A stretch of DNA of 64,000 nucleotides from Silvibacterium dinghuense (GCF_004123295.1 NZ_SDMK01000002.1:576783-640782), one strand, 5' to 3'; positions 15,781 through 27,879 are shown, counted from the first letter of the stretch. Notes: generated from the sequence alone by a model not told the origin. Program-made: numbers and translations.

Positions 15781-18657
15781 ATGTCCGCAGCGCCCGAACT
15801 CAAGGCGACCCTTACCCTGCCTGAAACCAAGTTCCCCATGAAGGCGAATCTGCCGCAGAATGAGCCGCTTCGCCTCAAGCAGTGGTCCGAGGAAGGCCTC
15901 TACGAGCAGATCCGCAAGGCCAGGAAGGGCGCGGAGAAGTACATTCTCCATTACGGCCCTCCCTACGCCAACGGCCCCATACACCTGGGCCACGCGCTAC
16001 AGAAGTGCATTAAGGATTTCATCCTCAAGTCGAAGACCATGTCCGGCTACGACGCGCCGCTCGTCCCCGGCTGGGATTGCCACGGCCTGCCCATCGAGAT
16101 CAAGGTGGACGAAAAGCTCGGCCGCAAGAAATTGGAGATGCCGGCGCTCTCCGTCCTTCGCGCCTGTCGCGAGTACGCGCAGAAGTTCATCGACCTCCAG
16201 CGCTCGCAGCTGATCCGCCTGGGCGTCTTCGCCCATTGGGACAAGCCGTACCTCACCATGTCCAAGCCCTATGAGGCCAAGACCCTTGAAAGCTTCTACG
16301 ACTTCTTCGAGAAGGGCTTTGTCTACAAGGGCTTGAAGCCTGTCTACTGGTGCCTGCACGACAAAACCGCCCTCGCCGAAGCGGAAGTCGAGTATGAGCA
16401 GCACACCAGCCCGAGCGTGTACGTCCGCTATCCGTTGACCAGCGCGCCCGAGGCCATCGACCCTGCGCTTGCCGGCAAGACCGTCTTCACCATCATCTGG
16501 ACAACCACTCCCTGGACACTGCCCGCATCGCTCGCCGTCGCCTTTCAACCGGAGTTCGACTATGTTGCACTGGAGCAGGACGGCAATACCTATATTGTTG
16601 CCGAAGGCCTGGCCGCCGCTGTGCGCGAGGCCTGCAACCTGCAGTCGGCCACCGAAGTAGCGAAGTTCAAAGGCACCCAGCTCGACCGCGTCACCTTCCG
16701 CCATCCCTTCCTGGAAGAGCGCACTATTCTCGGCGTGAATGCCGACTACGTGACCGCCGACGCCGGCACCGGCGCCGTGCACACCGCCCCGGCTCATGGC
16801 GCGGATGACTTCTATACCGGTGCGCGCTATGGCCTTGAACAGACGTGCAATGTGGACAATGAAGGCCGCCTGCGCAATGGCCTGCCCAACTGGGAAGGCA
16901 AGACCGTCTGGGAGGCAAATCCGCTCATCATCGATCTGCTGCAGGAGCGCGGCGTGCTCATGGGCCGCCAGGATATCTACCACTCTTATCCGCACTGCTG
17001 GCGCTGCCACAACCCGGTCATTTTCCGCGCCACCGAGCAGTGGTTCATCAGCATGGAGACGCCGCTCAAGAATGCGGACGGTAGCGAGATCACCTTCCGC
17101 CAGCGCGCCCTCGACGAAATCAAGGGCGTCAAGTGGGATCCGTCCTGGGGTGAGGAGCGCATTTCGAACATGATCGCCACCCGGCCCGATTGGTGCATCT
17201 CGCGCCAGCGCCTCTGGGGCGTGCCCATCGCCGTTTTCCTCTGCAATGCCTGCCATGAGCCGCTGAGCGATGCGGCACTCTATCGCCGCATCGTTGCACT
17301 CTTCCATGAAGAGGGCGCGGAGGCCTGGCACAAATATTCGGTCGCCGACCTGCTACCCGCCGGAACCGCCTGCGCAAAGTGCGGAAACGCACAGCCAAAG
17401 GAAGGCCTCGACGCCTTCCGCAAGGAAACCGACATCCTCGACGTCTGGTTCGACTCCGGCATCAGCTGGAATGCCGTGCTCGTCGGCAACGAGGAGCTGC
17501 AGTTCCCTGCCTCGCTCTATATCGAGGGCGCGGATCAGCATCGCGGCTGGTTCCACTCGTCGCTTCTCTGCTCTACCGCTATCAAGGAACAGGCTCCCTA
17601 CCTTAAGGTCGCCACCGTCGGCTGGACACTCGATGAACAGGGCCGCGCTTTCTCGAAGTCGCTCGGCAACGGCGTCGATCCGGTCGATATCGCCGACCGC
17701 CTCGGCGCCGAGATCGTGCGCCTCTGGGCCGCGAGCGTCGACTTCCGCGAGGACGTGACCGCCAGCGAGAACCTGATGCAGCGCGCCGCCGAGAACTACC
17801 GCAAGCTGCGCAACACTTTCCGTTTCCTGCTCGGCAACCTCAGCGGCTTCGATCCGGTGAAGGATGCCGTGGCCGAAAGCGAGCTGCTACCGCTCGACCG
17901 CTACATGCTGGCCCGCACACGCGAACTGACAGAAAAAGTTCTGGCGTGGTATGCGCAATTCGAGTTTCACCGCGTCTACCACGCTGTGAACGAATTCACC
18001 ATCGTAGACCTGAGCGCGCTTTACCTCGACGTGCTCAAGGACCGCATGTACACCTTCGCGCCCGTCAGCCGCGAGCGCCGCTCCGCGCAGACTGTGATCT
18101 GGAAGATCACCGAAGCGCTGGTGCGCCTGGTCGCGCCCATGCTCACCTTCACCGCCGACGAGGTCTGGAGCTATCTGCCCAAGATCGAAGGCCGTGAAAA
18201 CAGTGTGCACCTGGCGCTCTTCCTTGAGCCCGACCAGATCGCGACGAAGGATGACGCGCTGCTTGCCGACTGGGGCAAGTTGCTCGAGCTGCGCGATGTT
18301 GCATTGAAGGCTCTCGAGGAGGCACGCAAGGAAAAGCGCATCGGCAAGGCTCTGGAAGCCAAAGTCGAGTTACGGGGCGTGTACCGTGGGTTCGAATCCC
18401 ACACTCTCGCCCGCTACGCCGAATCCTTAAAAGAGCTGTTTAACGTTTCGGCCGTCGAGCTCATCCCCGGCAACGAAGAAGCCGTCACCGCGACCGTACT
18501 TCCCGCCGATGGCGCCAAGTGCAACCGCTGCTGGAACTACCGCAACGACACTGCTGCTTTCGGTCCCTGGTCAGACGTCTGCGGCCGCTGCGCCGCTGCG
18601 CTCCGCCAGATGCCGGAATTTGCGCCTTTTGAGGCGGCAGGGAGCGTGAACGCGTGA
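15781..18657 (+). CDS. ileS: Isoleucyl-tRNA synthetase
   Basis: A 958-residue class I synthetase charging tRNA-Ile. The HIGH motif reads HLGH in PYANGPIHLGHALQ; the KMSKS loop reads FSKSLGNG near residue 622. The editing domain (TTPWTLPASLAVAF; TAPAHGADDFYTGARYG) lies between, and the C-terminal Zn finger is CNRCWNYRND...CGRCAAAL. ATG 15781 is chosen because AGGAG is 5 nt upstream; ATG 15778 would leave only 2 nt. Near residues 864-877 the protein reads LRGVYRGFESHTLAR, encoded by a stretch identical in form to a tRNA 3' end (separate entry). The stop overlaps the lspA start by 4 nt. Confidence 0.97.
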   Translation: MSAAPELKATLTLPETKFPMKANLPQNEPLRLKQWSEEGLYEQIRKARKGAEKYILHYGPPYANGPIHLGHALQKCIKDFILKSKTMSGYDAPLVPGWDCHGLPIEIKVDEKLGRKKLEMPALSVLRACREYAQKFIDLQRSQLIRLGVFAHWDKPYLTMSKPYEAKTLESFYDFFEKGFVYKGLKPVYWCLHDKTALAEAEVEYEQHTSPSVYVRYPLTSAPEAIDPALAGKTVFTIIWTTTPWTLPASLAVAFQPEFDYVALEQDGNTYIVAEGLAAAVREACNLQSATEVAKFKGTQLDRVTFRHPFLEERTILGVNADYVTADAGTGAVHTAPAHGADDFYTGARYGLEQTCNVDNEGRLRNGLPNWEGKTVWEANPLIIDLLQERGVLMGRQDIYHSYPHCWRCHNPVIFRATEQWFISMETPLKNADGSEITFRQRALDEIKGVKWDPSWGEERISNMIATRPDWCISRQRLWGVPIAVFLCNACHEPLSDAALYRRIVALFHEEGAEAWHKYSVADLLPAGTACAKCGNAQPKEGLDAFRKETDILDVWFDSGISWNAVLVGNEELQFPASLYIEGADQHRGWFHSSLLCSTAIKEQAPYLKVATVGWTLDEQGRAFSKSLGNGVDPVDIADRLGAEIVRLWAASVDFREDVTASENLMQRAAENYRKLRNTFRFLLGNLSGFDPVKDAVAESELLPLDRYMLARTRELTEKVLAWYAQFEFHRVYHAVNEFTIVDLSALYLDVLKDRMYTFAPVSRERRSAQTVIWKITEALVRLVAPMLTFTADEVWSYLPKIEGRENSVHLALFLEPDQIATKDDALLADWGKLLELRDVALKALEEARKEKRIGKALEAKVELRGVYRGFESHTLARYAESLKELFNVSAVELIPGNEEAVTATVLPADGAKCNRCWNYRNDTAAFGPWSDVCGRCAAALRQMPEFAPFEAAGSVNA
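18371..18412 (+). other. tRNA-Ser-like 3' fragment inside ileS
   Basis: Inside the ileS reading frame, GTACC is followed by a perfect T arm: GTGGG (18386-18390), T loop TTCGAAT (18391-18397), CCCAC (18398-18402), then ACTCTCG and CC. This matches the general form of a bacterial tRNA-Ser variable-arm/T-arm/acceptor 3' end. The 5' two thirds of a tRNA are absent, so it is not a functional tRNA. It is translated as GVYRGFESHTLA. Confidence 0.6.
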
Positions 18658-19166
18658 CCCTCGCCAAAAGTCAGACGCTCGACATGCGGGGATGGCTCTT
18701 CGGCCTCTCCGCGCTCATCATCGGCCTTGACCGCTGGACGAAACACCTGGTCAGCCATCACATCGGGCTTGGGGATGCGATCACCGTAATCCCAGGCGTC
18801 TTCCGCATCTCGCATGTACTCAATTCCGGCGCGGCCTTCAGCCTGTTCACAGATTCGCCGCACCCCGAGCACACGCGCTGGTTCCTCATCGCCTTTTCGC
18901 TGATCGCAGCGATTGTGGTTCTTGGCATCCTGCTGCGTATTGGCCGGCGCATGACCTTGACCGCGGTCGCTCTCGCGCTGGTTCTCGGCGGCGATATCGG
19001 CAACCTCTGGGATCGCATGCGCACCGGCCTGGTCGTCGACTTCCTCGAAGTCCACATCGTTCACTATCACTGGCCAGACTTCAACGTAGCGGACTCGGCC
19101 ATCGTCACCGGGGGCATCCTGCTTCTGCTCGCCACCCTCTTCACCAAAGATGAAAGCCATGCCTAG
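18654..19166 (+). CDS. lspA: Lipoprotein signal peptidase (signal peptidase II)
   Basis: A 170-residue inner-membrane aspartic protease that cleaves prolipoprotein signal peptides. Four membrane segments are visible. The two catalytic aspartates are in GNLWDRMRTGLVVDFLEV and FNVADSAI, and the conserved LNSGAAFSL loop is present. The GTG start overlaps the ileS stop (GTGA), so it is coupled to ileS; ileS-lspA linkage is common in bacteria. Its stop overlaps the next gene by 17 nt. The TlpA-like lipoprotein at 9366 is among likely substrates. Confidence 0.97.
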   Translation: MTLAKSQTLDMRGWLFGLSALIIGLDRWTKHLVSHHIGLGDAITVIPGVFRISHVLNSGAAFSLFTDSPHPEHTRWFLIAFSLIAAIVVLGILLRIGRRMTLTAVALALVLGGDIGNLWDRMRTGLVVDFLEVHIVHYHWPDFNVADSAIVTGGILLLLATLFTKDESHA

Positions 19167-20124
19167 GCGTTGGCTAACTGCGATCCTCTTCGGATTCGCA
19201 TTGTCCGGCCTGCTGACTCTGTTTGCAGGCCGGACACACGCAGCTCAGCCACCCCAGCAGCTCGTTCTTCTCGATACCGATATCGGCGATGACATCGACG
19301 ATGCCTTCGCGCTCGCGCTCATCGAGCGCAGTCCTGATCTGAGGCTCCTCGGCGTCACCACCGCATTCGGGGATACCCATCTTCGCGCCCGCCTCGTCCG
19401 CCGCTTCCTCGATGCAACCGGCTTTGCCTCAGTCCCCGTCGCGGCGGGCGTACCGACTACGCCGAAGACCACATTCACTCAGGCCGCATACGCAAACAGC
19501 AGCGGCACCGCGCATATCTCCTCCCTCTCCGGCCCTGATTTCCTTCTCGATCAGATCCGTCGCCATCCCGGCCAGATCACGCTGCTGGCCATTGGTCCTG
19601 AGACGAATCTCGCTGCCGCCATCGACAAGGACCCGGCGACCTTCCGCACATTGAAGCGCATCGTGATCATGGGCGGTTCGGTAGACCGCGGCTACGATGG
19701 CCACACCCACGCCGATCCCGAGTGGAATATCCTTTGCGACATCCCGGCTGCGCAAAAGGTCTTCACCTCGGGTGTGCCCATCGCGCTCATGCCGCTCGAC
19801 TCGACAATCCTTAAGTTTCCTCCGGATCAGCTGCAAGAGCTCTTCTCGCACCGCACACCGCTTATCGGTCAGCTGCATGAGCTTGAAACCGAATGGAGCA
19901 AAAATTCACCCTATGCCGGTCCCACGCTAGCTCCAACACTCTTCGATCCCATGACCGTCACTTACGCAGTGCGTCCCGATCTCTGCCCCACGACGCCGCT
20001 GCATCTGGTCATCGACGATAAGGGCTTCACGCGGCGCACGGCCGGCACACCGAATGTCGGCGCATGCCTGAAGTCCGACCCCGGCGCATTCTTCCACTTC
20101 TATCTCTCACGAGTCTCCCGCTAG
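19150..20124 (+). CDS. Exported inosine/uridine-type nucleoside hydrolase
   Basis: About 324 residues. The calcium-binding, family-defining motif LLDTDIGDDIDDAFAL lies just after a signal peptide (WLTAILFGFALSGLLTLFAG), so it should hydrolyse N-glycosidic bonds of nucleosides outside the cytoplasm. Other conserved parts are LAIGPETNLAAAI, IVIMGGS and ADPEWNILCD with the active-site region. The start is ATG 19150 or ATG 19159; both precede the signal peptide. It overlaps lspA and is followed 3 nt later by the glutaminyl cyclase, forming a four-gene operon from ileS. Confidence 0.9.
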   Translation: MKAMPRRWLTAILFGFALSGLLTLFAGRTHAAQPPQQLVLLDTDIGDDIDDAFALALIERSPDLRLLGVTTAFGDTHLRARLVRRFLDATGFASVPVAAGVPTTPKTTFTQAAYANSSGTAHISSLSGPDFLLDQIRRHPGQITLLAIGPETNLAAAIDKDPATFRTLKRIVIMGGSVDRGYDGHTHADPEWNILCDIPAAQKVFTSGVPIALMPLDSTILKFPPDQLQELFSHRTPLIGQLHELETEWSKNSPYAGPTLAPTLFDPMTVTYAVRPDLCPTTPLHLVIDDKGFTRRTAGTPNVGACLKSDPGAFFHFYLSRVSR

Positions 20125-20127
20125 GTT

Positions 20128-20886
20128 ATGCGCCGCTTCCGTCCGATTTTTCTTGCTCTCTTTTTCTCCGCACTGCTCTCGCGTGCTTTTGCGCAGGACA
20201 CCTACCGCATCGTCCACACCTACCCGCACGATCCCGAGTCCTTCACCCAGGGCCTTGTCTTTGTGGACGGCCATCTCTACGAGAGCACGGGACTCAATGG
20301 CCGCTCCTCGCTGCGCATGGACGACCTCGAGACCGGGCATGCGCTGCAGAAGCTCGACATTGACCCGAAGTACTTTGCCGAAGGCCTGACCAACTGGGGC
20401 AGCACGCTGGTGCAACTCACCTGGAAGGCGAACACTGCTTTTGTCTATGACCGCTTCAGCTTCCGCCAGCTCAAGACCTTCCATTACGACGGCGAAGGCT
20501 GGGGGCTTACGCAGGACGGCCACAGCCTCATCCTCAGCGATGGCACCGCCACGCTTCGCTTCCTCAATCCCGAGACCTTTGCCGTGCGCCGCCGCATCAC
20601 GGTGAGCGACCATGGCATACCGGTGAAGGAGCTGAACGAGCTCGAATACATCCACGGCGAAATCTACGCCAATATCTGGTTTCAGAAGCGCATCGCCCGC
20701 ATTTCTCCGGCCACCGGCAAGGTTCTCAGTTGGATCGACCTCAGCGGCCTGGTCGCCGATGCCGGTGTCACCGACGAAAATGCCGTCCTCAACGGCATCG
20801 CCTACGACGCGCAGCACGATCGCCTCTTCGTCACCGGCAAACTCTGGCCGAAGCTCTACGAGATCAAGATCGTGAAGCAGCCATAG
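20128..20886 (+). CDS. Glutaminyl-peptide cyclotransferase (plant/bacterial beta-propeller type)
   Basis: 252 residues with an N-terminal signal peptide (RPIFLALFFSALLSRAFAQ). The mature part is the glutamine cyclotransferase family: YPHDPESFTQGLVFVDG, YESTGLNGRSSLR, GLTNWGSTLVQLTWK, GEGWGLTQDG and LNELEYIHGEIYANIW, repeated blades of a five-bladed propeller. It converts N-terminal Gln of exported proteins to pyroglutamate. It is the last gene of the ileS operon by spacing (3 nt). A dispersed repeat in inverse orientation follows at 20910-20945. Confidence 0.92.
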   Translation: MRRFRPIFLALFFSALLSRAFAQDTYRIVHTYPHDPESFTQGLVFVDGHLYESTGLNGRSSLRMDDLETGHALQKLDIDPKYFAEGLTNWGSTLVQLTWKANTAFVYDRFSFRQLKTFHYDGEGWGLTQDGHSLILSDGTATLRFLNPETFAVRRRITVSDHGIPVKELNELEYIHGEIYANIWFQKRIARISPATGKVLSWIDLSGLVADAGVTDENAVLNGIAYDAQHDRLFVTGKLWPKLYEIKIVKQP

Positions 20887-21333
20887 GGCTGCTGCGCGCA
20901 GGGCGGATCGCCTTCGGCCCCCGCTCCCGCTGGTCGCGATTGAGAAAGCATAAGCCCGACGGTGGCCCACACAAGCCCGGTTTTAGCTTGAGTGGGGTAG
21001 CGCTAGACTGAATTCGGGTGCCCCACATCTCGTGCCGTTCGAGATGTGGGTTCGCAGAACGAACCGCGAAGGTCCGTACCTCCCGCCCAAGCGCGGAGCT
21101 TGGATGGGGCACCCGTTTCCGTTTTCACCGCAAAGAACCTCAATCGCGACCAACGAGAGCGGGAGCCGAAGGCAGAATGCCGCGCGGTTAGCGTCGCGAC
21201 CAGCGGGAGCGGAGGCCGAAGGCACAAGGCCTGGACGGCCAGTCCCTCGTATAATGGAGAATGGATTTCTTTGTGCTGCCCACGGCATTCCTGCACTAGG
21301 GAGTGCCCGGCGCATGGAATACGGGGCTTACGT
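20887..21333 (+). repeat. Repeat-rich intergenic region upstream of uvrA
   Basis: 447 nt without a gene. It holds an inverse copy of the GCGACCAgcGGGAGC repeat (20910-20945), an 11-bp hairpin CCCACATCTCG/CGAGATGTGGG (21022-21050), a degraded direct copy (21145-21176), and a full direct copy (21196-21246) ending GGCCAGTCCCT. A TATAAT at 21250-21255 follows directly. Similar arrays occur at 27961, 29797-29947 and 49745-49864. The short reading frames here are repeat artefacts. Confidence 0.75.
21250..21255 (+). promoter_or_regulatory. -10 box for uvrA at the repeat boundary
   Basis: A perfect TATAAT starts 4 nt after the end of the dispersed repeat and about 79 nt before the uvrA TTG start. 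I see no LexA-type (CTG-N10-CAG or GAAC-N4-GTTC) box adjoining it. Confidence 0.5.
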
Positions 21334-24294
<2,961 letters not shown>

Positions 24295-24308
24295 CCGTCC
24301 CATAGCAG

Positions 24309-25649
24309 GTGAACTTTTTGCAGCCCCTTCGTATCTCGCTTCTGTCGTTGTTCGTGCTTTCTCCGCTGGCTCTCAGCGCCCAATCGAACCAGCTTCCGCC
24401 TGGCTCGTCCGAACCGGATCAGACCCCGGCCAAGCAGCAGTCCGCCGCACCACAGCCCACCGATGGTCCGCTGGCAAACATCGAAAACGAGATCGAGCAG
24501 AAGCATTTCGACCAGGCGCGCACGCAGCTTGACCCATACCTTTCCGCACATCCGGATGATGCCCGCGCTCTCTTCGACCGCGGCTATTGCGACGATGCCG
24601 AGGACAAGAGCGAGCAGGCTCTCACCTGGTACCGCAAGGCGGTCGCCGCCGATCCCAATCAGTTCGAGCCGCAGATGGCGCTCGGCCTGCTGCTCGCCCA
24701 GCAGAACTCGACCGATGACGCCGTAAAGGCGCTCCAGGCCGCCGTCGCCCTTGAGCCCAACCCGCCGAACCCGGCAGCCAAGGCGCAGGCCTACCGCACG
24801 CTCGCCCGTTTGCTCGAGAAGTCTAATCCCGACGACGCCCGCGACGCGCTGCTCGCCGCCCTCAAGCTGACTCCGGAGACCACCGACGATACGCTGCTTA
24901 CCGCCTCCATTGCCGAGGCAGAAGACGATGATGCTGTCGCCGAGCAGGCTTATCGCCAGGTTCTTAAGGTTGAGCCGGAGAACGGTACAGCCATCTCCGG
25001 CCTTGCGCACCTGCTCATCGCCCAGAAAAAGTTCGACGAAGCAGCGCCGCTGGTCCACTCCGCGCTGCTCCGCGATCCTGATGATCCGGCGCTGAACGCA
25101 CAGTACGCTGCTCTGCTCGCTGCGCAGGGTAAAGACGACGAGGCGACTGCCACCCTCGAAAAGCTGCACACGCTGAAGCCGCAGGACCGCCAGGTATCGC
25201 TCATGCTCGCCGACTCCTACGTCAGCGCTGGCGCCCTGGATAAGGCCGATGCGCTGTATGCAGCCCTCATCGCCGCCTCACCCAACGATGCGGACCTGCT
25301 CTCGGCCCGCGGCCAGGTGCTCATCGAGGAGCAGAAGAATGCCGAGGCGTTGCCCCTTTTCCAGCAGGCCGTAAAGCTGGCTCCACAAAACGCCGATGCA
25401 TGGAGTGGGGTAGCCTTCGCCGCCTCGAAAACCGGCAATCCCACCCTGGAACTGGATGCTCTTGCAGCCAGATCAAAATTGGCCCCCGAAACGCCTGCTA
25501 CTTACTTTCTTTGGGCCACCGCGCATGACAAGCTGCACCATACCAAGCAGGCAGTGGAGTATTATCGTCTGTTCCTGAGCGCAGCTCAGGGCAAGCTGCC
25601 GGACGAGGAGTGGCAGGCGAAGCAGAGGCTGGCGCTTCTCGCCAAGTAG
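24309..25649 (+). CDS. Exported TPR-repeat protein
   Basis: 446 residues. A signal peptide (LRISLLSLFVLSPLALSAQ) is followed by at least ten tetratricopeptide units between about residues 50 and 440, for example ALFDRGYCDDAEDKSEQALTWYRKAV and AEALPLFQQAVKLAPQNADAW. It is probably a periplasmic scaffold; no enzymatic motif is present. GTG 24309 lies 15 nt past the uvrA stop, so it may be read with uvrA. It is followed by two further small exported helical proteins in the same direction. Confidence 0.85.
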   Translation: MNFLQPLRISLLSLFVLSPLALSAQSNQLPPGSSEPDQTPAKQQSAAPQPTDGPLANIENEIEQKHFDQARTQLDPYLSAHPDDARALFDRGYCDDAEDKSEQALTWYRKAVAADPNQFEPQMALGLLLAQQNSTDDAVKALQAAVALEPNPPNPAAKAQAYRTLARLLEKSNPDDARDALLAALKLTPETTDDTLLTASIAEAEDDDAVAEQAYRQVLKVEPENGTAISGLAHLLIAQKKFDEAAPLVHSALLRDPDDPALNAQYAALLAAQGKDDEATATLEKLHTLKPQDRQVSLMLADSYVSAGALDKADALYAALIAASPNDADLLSARGQVLIEEQKNAEALPLFQQAVKLAPQNADAWSGVAFAASKTGNPTLELDALAARSKLAPETPATYFLWATAHDKLHHTKQAVEYYRLFLSAAQGKLPDEEWQAKQRLALLAK

Positions 25650-25692
25650 ACATCCCACGCCGTAGACGTGCCGTAGCACCGGGAGGTGCACC

Positions 25693-26157
25693 ATGCGGTT
25701 CGTAAGACTTATTCTTCTCACCGTCGCCGCCCCCACGGTTCTGGCTCTCAGCCCATCCTCAGCCCAGGCGGCCACAGAAAAATTCCTGGACAGCCAGCAG
25801 ATCGCGGCGCTCGAGACACGCGCCGCGCAGGCCGCTCCGAAAGAGCAATGCTTCCTGTACGCGGAGCTCGCTCATTCCATGGCAGAGATTGCCGGCCAGC
25901 AGCTCAATGCCGGAGACGAGCGCGATGCCGCCGAGTCCATCCGAGCGGTTCAGCGATACGCAGACAAGATCCACATGAATGTCGCGGACGACGCGCGCAA
26001 GCTCAAGAACGCGGAGATCCTCATGCGGCAGACGGCTTTCCGCCTGAAGGCGATCATGCTCGACGCCTCGCTCGATGACCGCCCCTCGCTTGAAAGCACC
26101 CTGAAGCAGCTCGATAAGGTGGAATCCGAAATGATGCTCCAGGTTTTCCGGCACTGA
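25693..26157 (+). CDS. Exported helical protein of unknown function
   Basis: 154 residues with a clear signal peptide (LILLTVAAPTVLALSPSSAQAA). The mature part is almost entirely helical and charged (KFLDSQQIAALETRAAQAAPKEQ; YADKIHMNVADDARKLKNAEIL) with a single Cys. The start is supported by GGGAGG 8 nt upstream. I do not recognise a family. It lies 43 nt after the TPR gene and may belong with it. Confidence 0.75.
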   Translation: MRFVRLILLTVAAPTVLALSPSSAQAATEKFLDSQQIAALETRAAQAAPKEQCFLYAELAHSMAEIAGQQLNAGDERDAAESIRAVQRYADKIHMNVADDARKLKNAEILMRQTAFRLKAIMLDASLDDRPSLESTLKQLDKVESEMMLQVFRH

Positions 26158-26208
26158 GTTTGCAGGACAAAAAGCACAATCTGGCCATCCTGCATCTAAA
26201 GTGATGGA

Positions 26209-26817
26209 GTGAAAGAAAACTCTGTGCCAGCCAGTCTCATTTCGCGCAGCCGTACTAACTGCCCCCCCTGCAGCCGGCGGTCCCTGTCCAGGCTTGTCGT
26301 TTCTTTGCTGTTCTGCGCCGCTTTTCTCGCACCCGCGTTTCTCCATGCGCAGAATGACAAAGATCCGCTCAACGACCAGGAAGTGGACCAGATCCGCGAA
26401 CTGCGCAATCAGCCCGTGGAGCGCATCAAGCTCTACCAGAAATTCATCGAGGCGCGGATCAGCGCCATCAAAGAGATTGGCGCACACCCGAAGACAGACG
26501 ATCGCAAGGCCGAGTTGCGGGCCAAGCTCGAAGAGTTCACCCATCTCTCCGATGAGCTGCAGGACAATCTCGAGACCTTCGATGACTCCCATGCGGATAT
26601 ACGCAAAGCGTTAAAGGATCTCGTTCCGGTCAGCTCGAAGTGGAAGGAAATTCTCCAGGCCGCAGTTCCCGATCCGGCCTATGATTTTTCCCAGGAAACC
26701 GCCCTCGACTCTGCACAAAGCACAGCCGATCAGGCCCGCGAACTCCTCCAGAGCCAGCAAAAGTATTTTGCCGAACACAAAAACGAAGCCAATAAAAATG
26801 GCACCGGTCCCAGTTAG
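26209..26817 (+). CDS. Exported coiled-coil-like protein of unknown function
   Basis: 202 residues from GTG 26209. A 30-residue basic N-terminus precedes a hydrophobic segment (LVVSLLFCAAFLAPAFLHA), probably a signal peptide. The mature part is highly charged and helical (LNDQEVDQIRELRNQPVER; DDRKAELRAKLEEFTHLSDELQDNLETF), suggesting a coiled coil. TAAAGT at 26197-26202 lies 6 nt before the GTG, a weaker leaderless candidate. No family recognised. Confidence 0.7.
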   Translation: MKENSVPASLISRSRTNCPPCSRRSLSRLVVSLLFCAAFLAPAFLHAQNDKDPLNDQEVDQIRELRNQPVERIKLYQKFIEARISAIKEIGAHPKTDDRKAELRAKLEEFTHLSDELQDNLETFDDSHADIRKALKDLVPVSSKWKEILQAAVPDPAYDFSQETALDSAQSTADQARELLQSQQKYFAEHKNEANKNGTGPS

Positions 26818-26861
26818 GTCGAGAAATCTCTCTTCTTACGCTTCTTGATATCCTTGAAGCA

Positions 26862-27548
26862 GTGAATCCTGAGCTCGTCCGCTGGTTTGAAGAGGAGTAT
26901 CGTGTGCTGCGCCCGCGCGCACCGATGCCTGCCTTCGAAGTCCGTTTCTACCGCTTCACCAGCCTCAACACCACCATCCGGCTCCGCGAAGGCGTTCTGA
27001 AAGTCCGGCTCTCGGACATCCTGGAAAGCGCCCCTGAGTCTGTTCTCCGCGCCATCGCGCATATTCTTATCGCCAAGCTCTACCGCAAGCCGATCGAGAC
27101 GGCACACGCGACGCGGTACCGGCGCTACACCTCCAGTGAGGTCGTCGTGCGGCATACCGAGCGCATCCGCCAGTCACGCGGCCGCAAACGCATCTCCACA
27201 GCCAAGGGCGACCACTACGACCTCGACGAAGTCTTCGAGTCCATCAATATCCGCTTCTTTCATGGATTGCTCGGCCGCCCCATGCTTACCTGGAGCGAGC
27301 ATCGCGCGCGCCGCCTGCTGGGCCACTATGACGCGGCACATAACACCATCATGATCAGCAAGGTGTTCGACCGCCGCAACACTCCGCGCTATGCCATCGA
27401 ATACCTGATGTACCACGAAATGCTGCATCTCAAGCATCCGGTGAAGACCCGTAACGGACGCCGCTGCGTGCATTCGCGCGAGTTCCAGGCCGACGAGAAT
27501 CTCTTCCCCGAGCTTGACCAGGCCAAGGCCTTTCTCCGCACGTTATAG
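26862..27548 (+). CDS. SprT/YgjP-like putative zinc metalloprotein
   Basis: 228 residues. The C-terminal half has YHEMLHLKHP, an HExxH zinc motif, followed about 20 residues later by VHSREF with a third His; preceding segments (INIRFFHGLLGRPMLTWS; HNTIMISKVFDRRNTP) match the SprT-like fold. The N-terminal half (residues 1-110) is not recognised. The protein is cytoplasmic with no signal peptide. Related proteins are metalloproteases, but the substrate is unknown. The start is GTG 26862; TATCCT (26849-26854) lies 7 nt upstream and there is no Shine-Dalgarno sequence. Confidence 0.8.
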   Translation: MNPELVRWFEEEYRVLRPRAPMPAFEVRFYRFTSLNTTIRLREGVLKVRLSDILESAPESVLRAIAHILIAKLYRKPIETAHATRYRRYTSSEVVVRHTERIRQSRGRKRISTAKGDHYDLDEVFESINIRFFHGLLGRPMLTWSEHRARRLLGHYDAAHNTIMISKVFDRRNTPRYAIEYLMYHEMLHLKHPVKTRNGRRCVHSREFQADENLFPELDQAKAFLRTL

Positions 27549-27618
27549 ACACGCATCCCTGTTAGACTCAGCTTCGAGCCGGGTTCCATCCGGCCTCGAT
27601 TTTCTTCAAGGAGTCACC

Positions 27619-27879
27619 GTGTCCGAAAACCAGCCCCAGAATGAAGTGAAGATCACCGTCCGCCCCAACGGCCCATTCCGCGTAGAAGGCGCCGTCACGC
27701 TGGTCGATGCTCAGGGAGGCCAGTGGGATCTGACCGGCAAGCCGGCTTTCTCGCTCTGCCGCTGCGGCGCCTCCGCCAACAAGCCTTTCTGCGATGGCGC
27801 GCACAACAAGATCGGCTTCCAGGCCAATGACACCGCACCGCCGCCGGCCGTTCCTCCCACCGCCACCGAGAACAGCTAA
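27619..27879 (+). CDS. CDGSH-type iron-sulfur protein
   Basis: An 86-residue small [2Fe-2S] protein. The cluster-binding motif is CRCGASANKPFCDGAH, giving the three Cys and one His ligands of the CDGSH (mitoNEET-like) family. An N-terminal strand region (VKITVRPNGPFRVEG) and an Ala/Pro-rich tail flank it. The GTG start is fixed by AAGGAG at 27608-27613, 5 nt upstream. Role probably in iron-sulfur or redox homeostasis. Confidence 0.92.
   Translation: MSENQPQNEVKITVRPNGPFRVEGAVTLVDAQGGQWDLTGKPAFSLCRCGASANKPFCDGAHNKIGFQANDTAPPPAVPPTATENS

Noticed and set aside
18386..18402. A functional tRNA gene inside ileS
   Set aside because: Only the T arm and acceptor 3' strand are present; no D arm, anticodon arm or 5' acceptor strand lies upstream, so it is described as a fragment only.
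20864..21315. Several short minus-strand frames between the cyclotransferase gene and uvrA
   Set aside because: They translate the dispersed repeats (SRWSR-type peptides also appear at the other repeat copies), so they are repeat artefacts.
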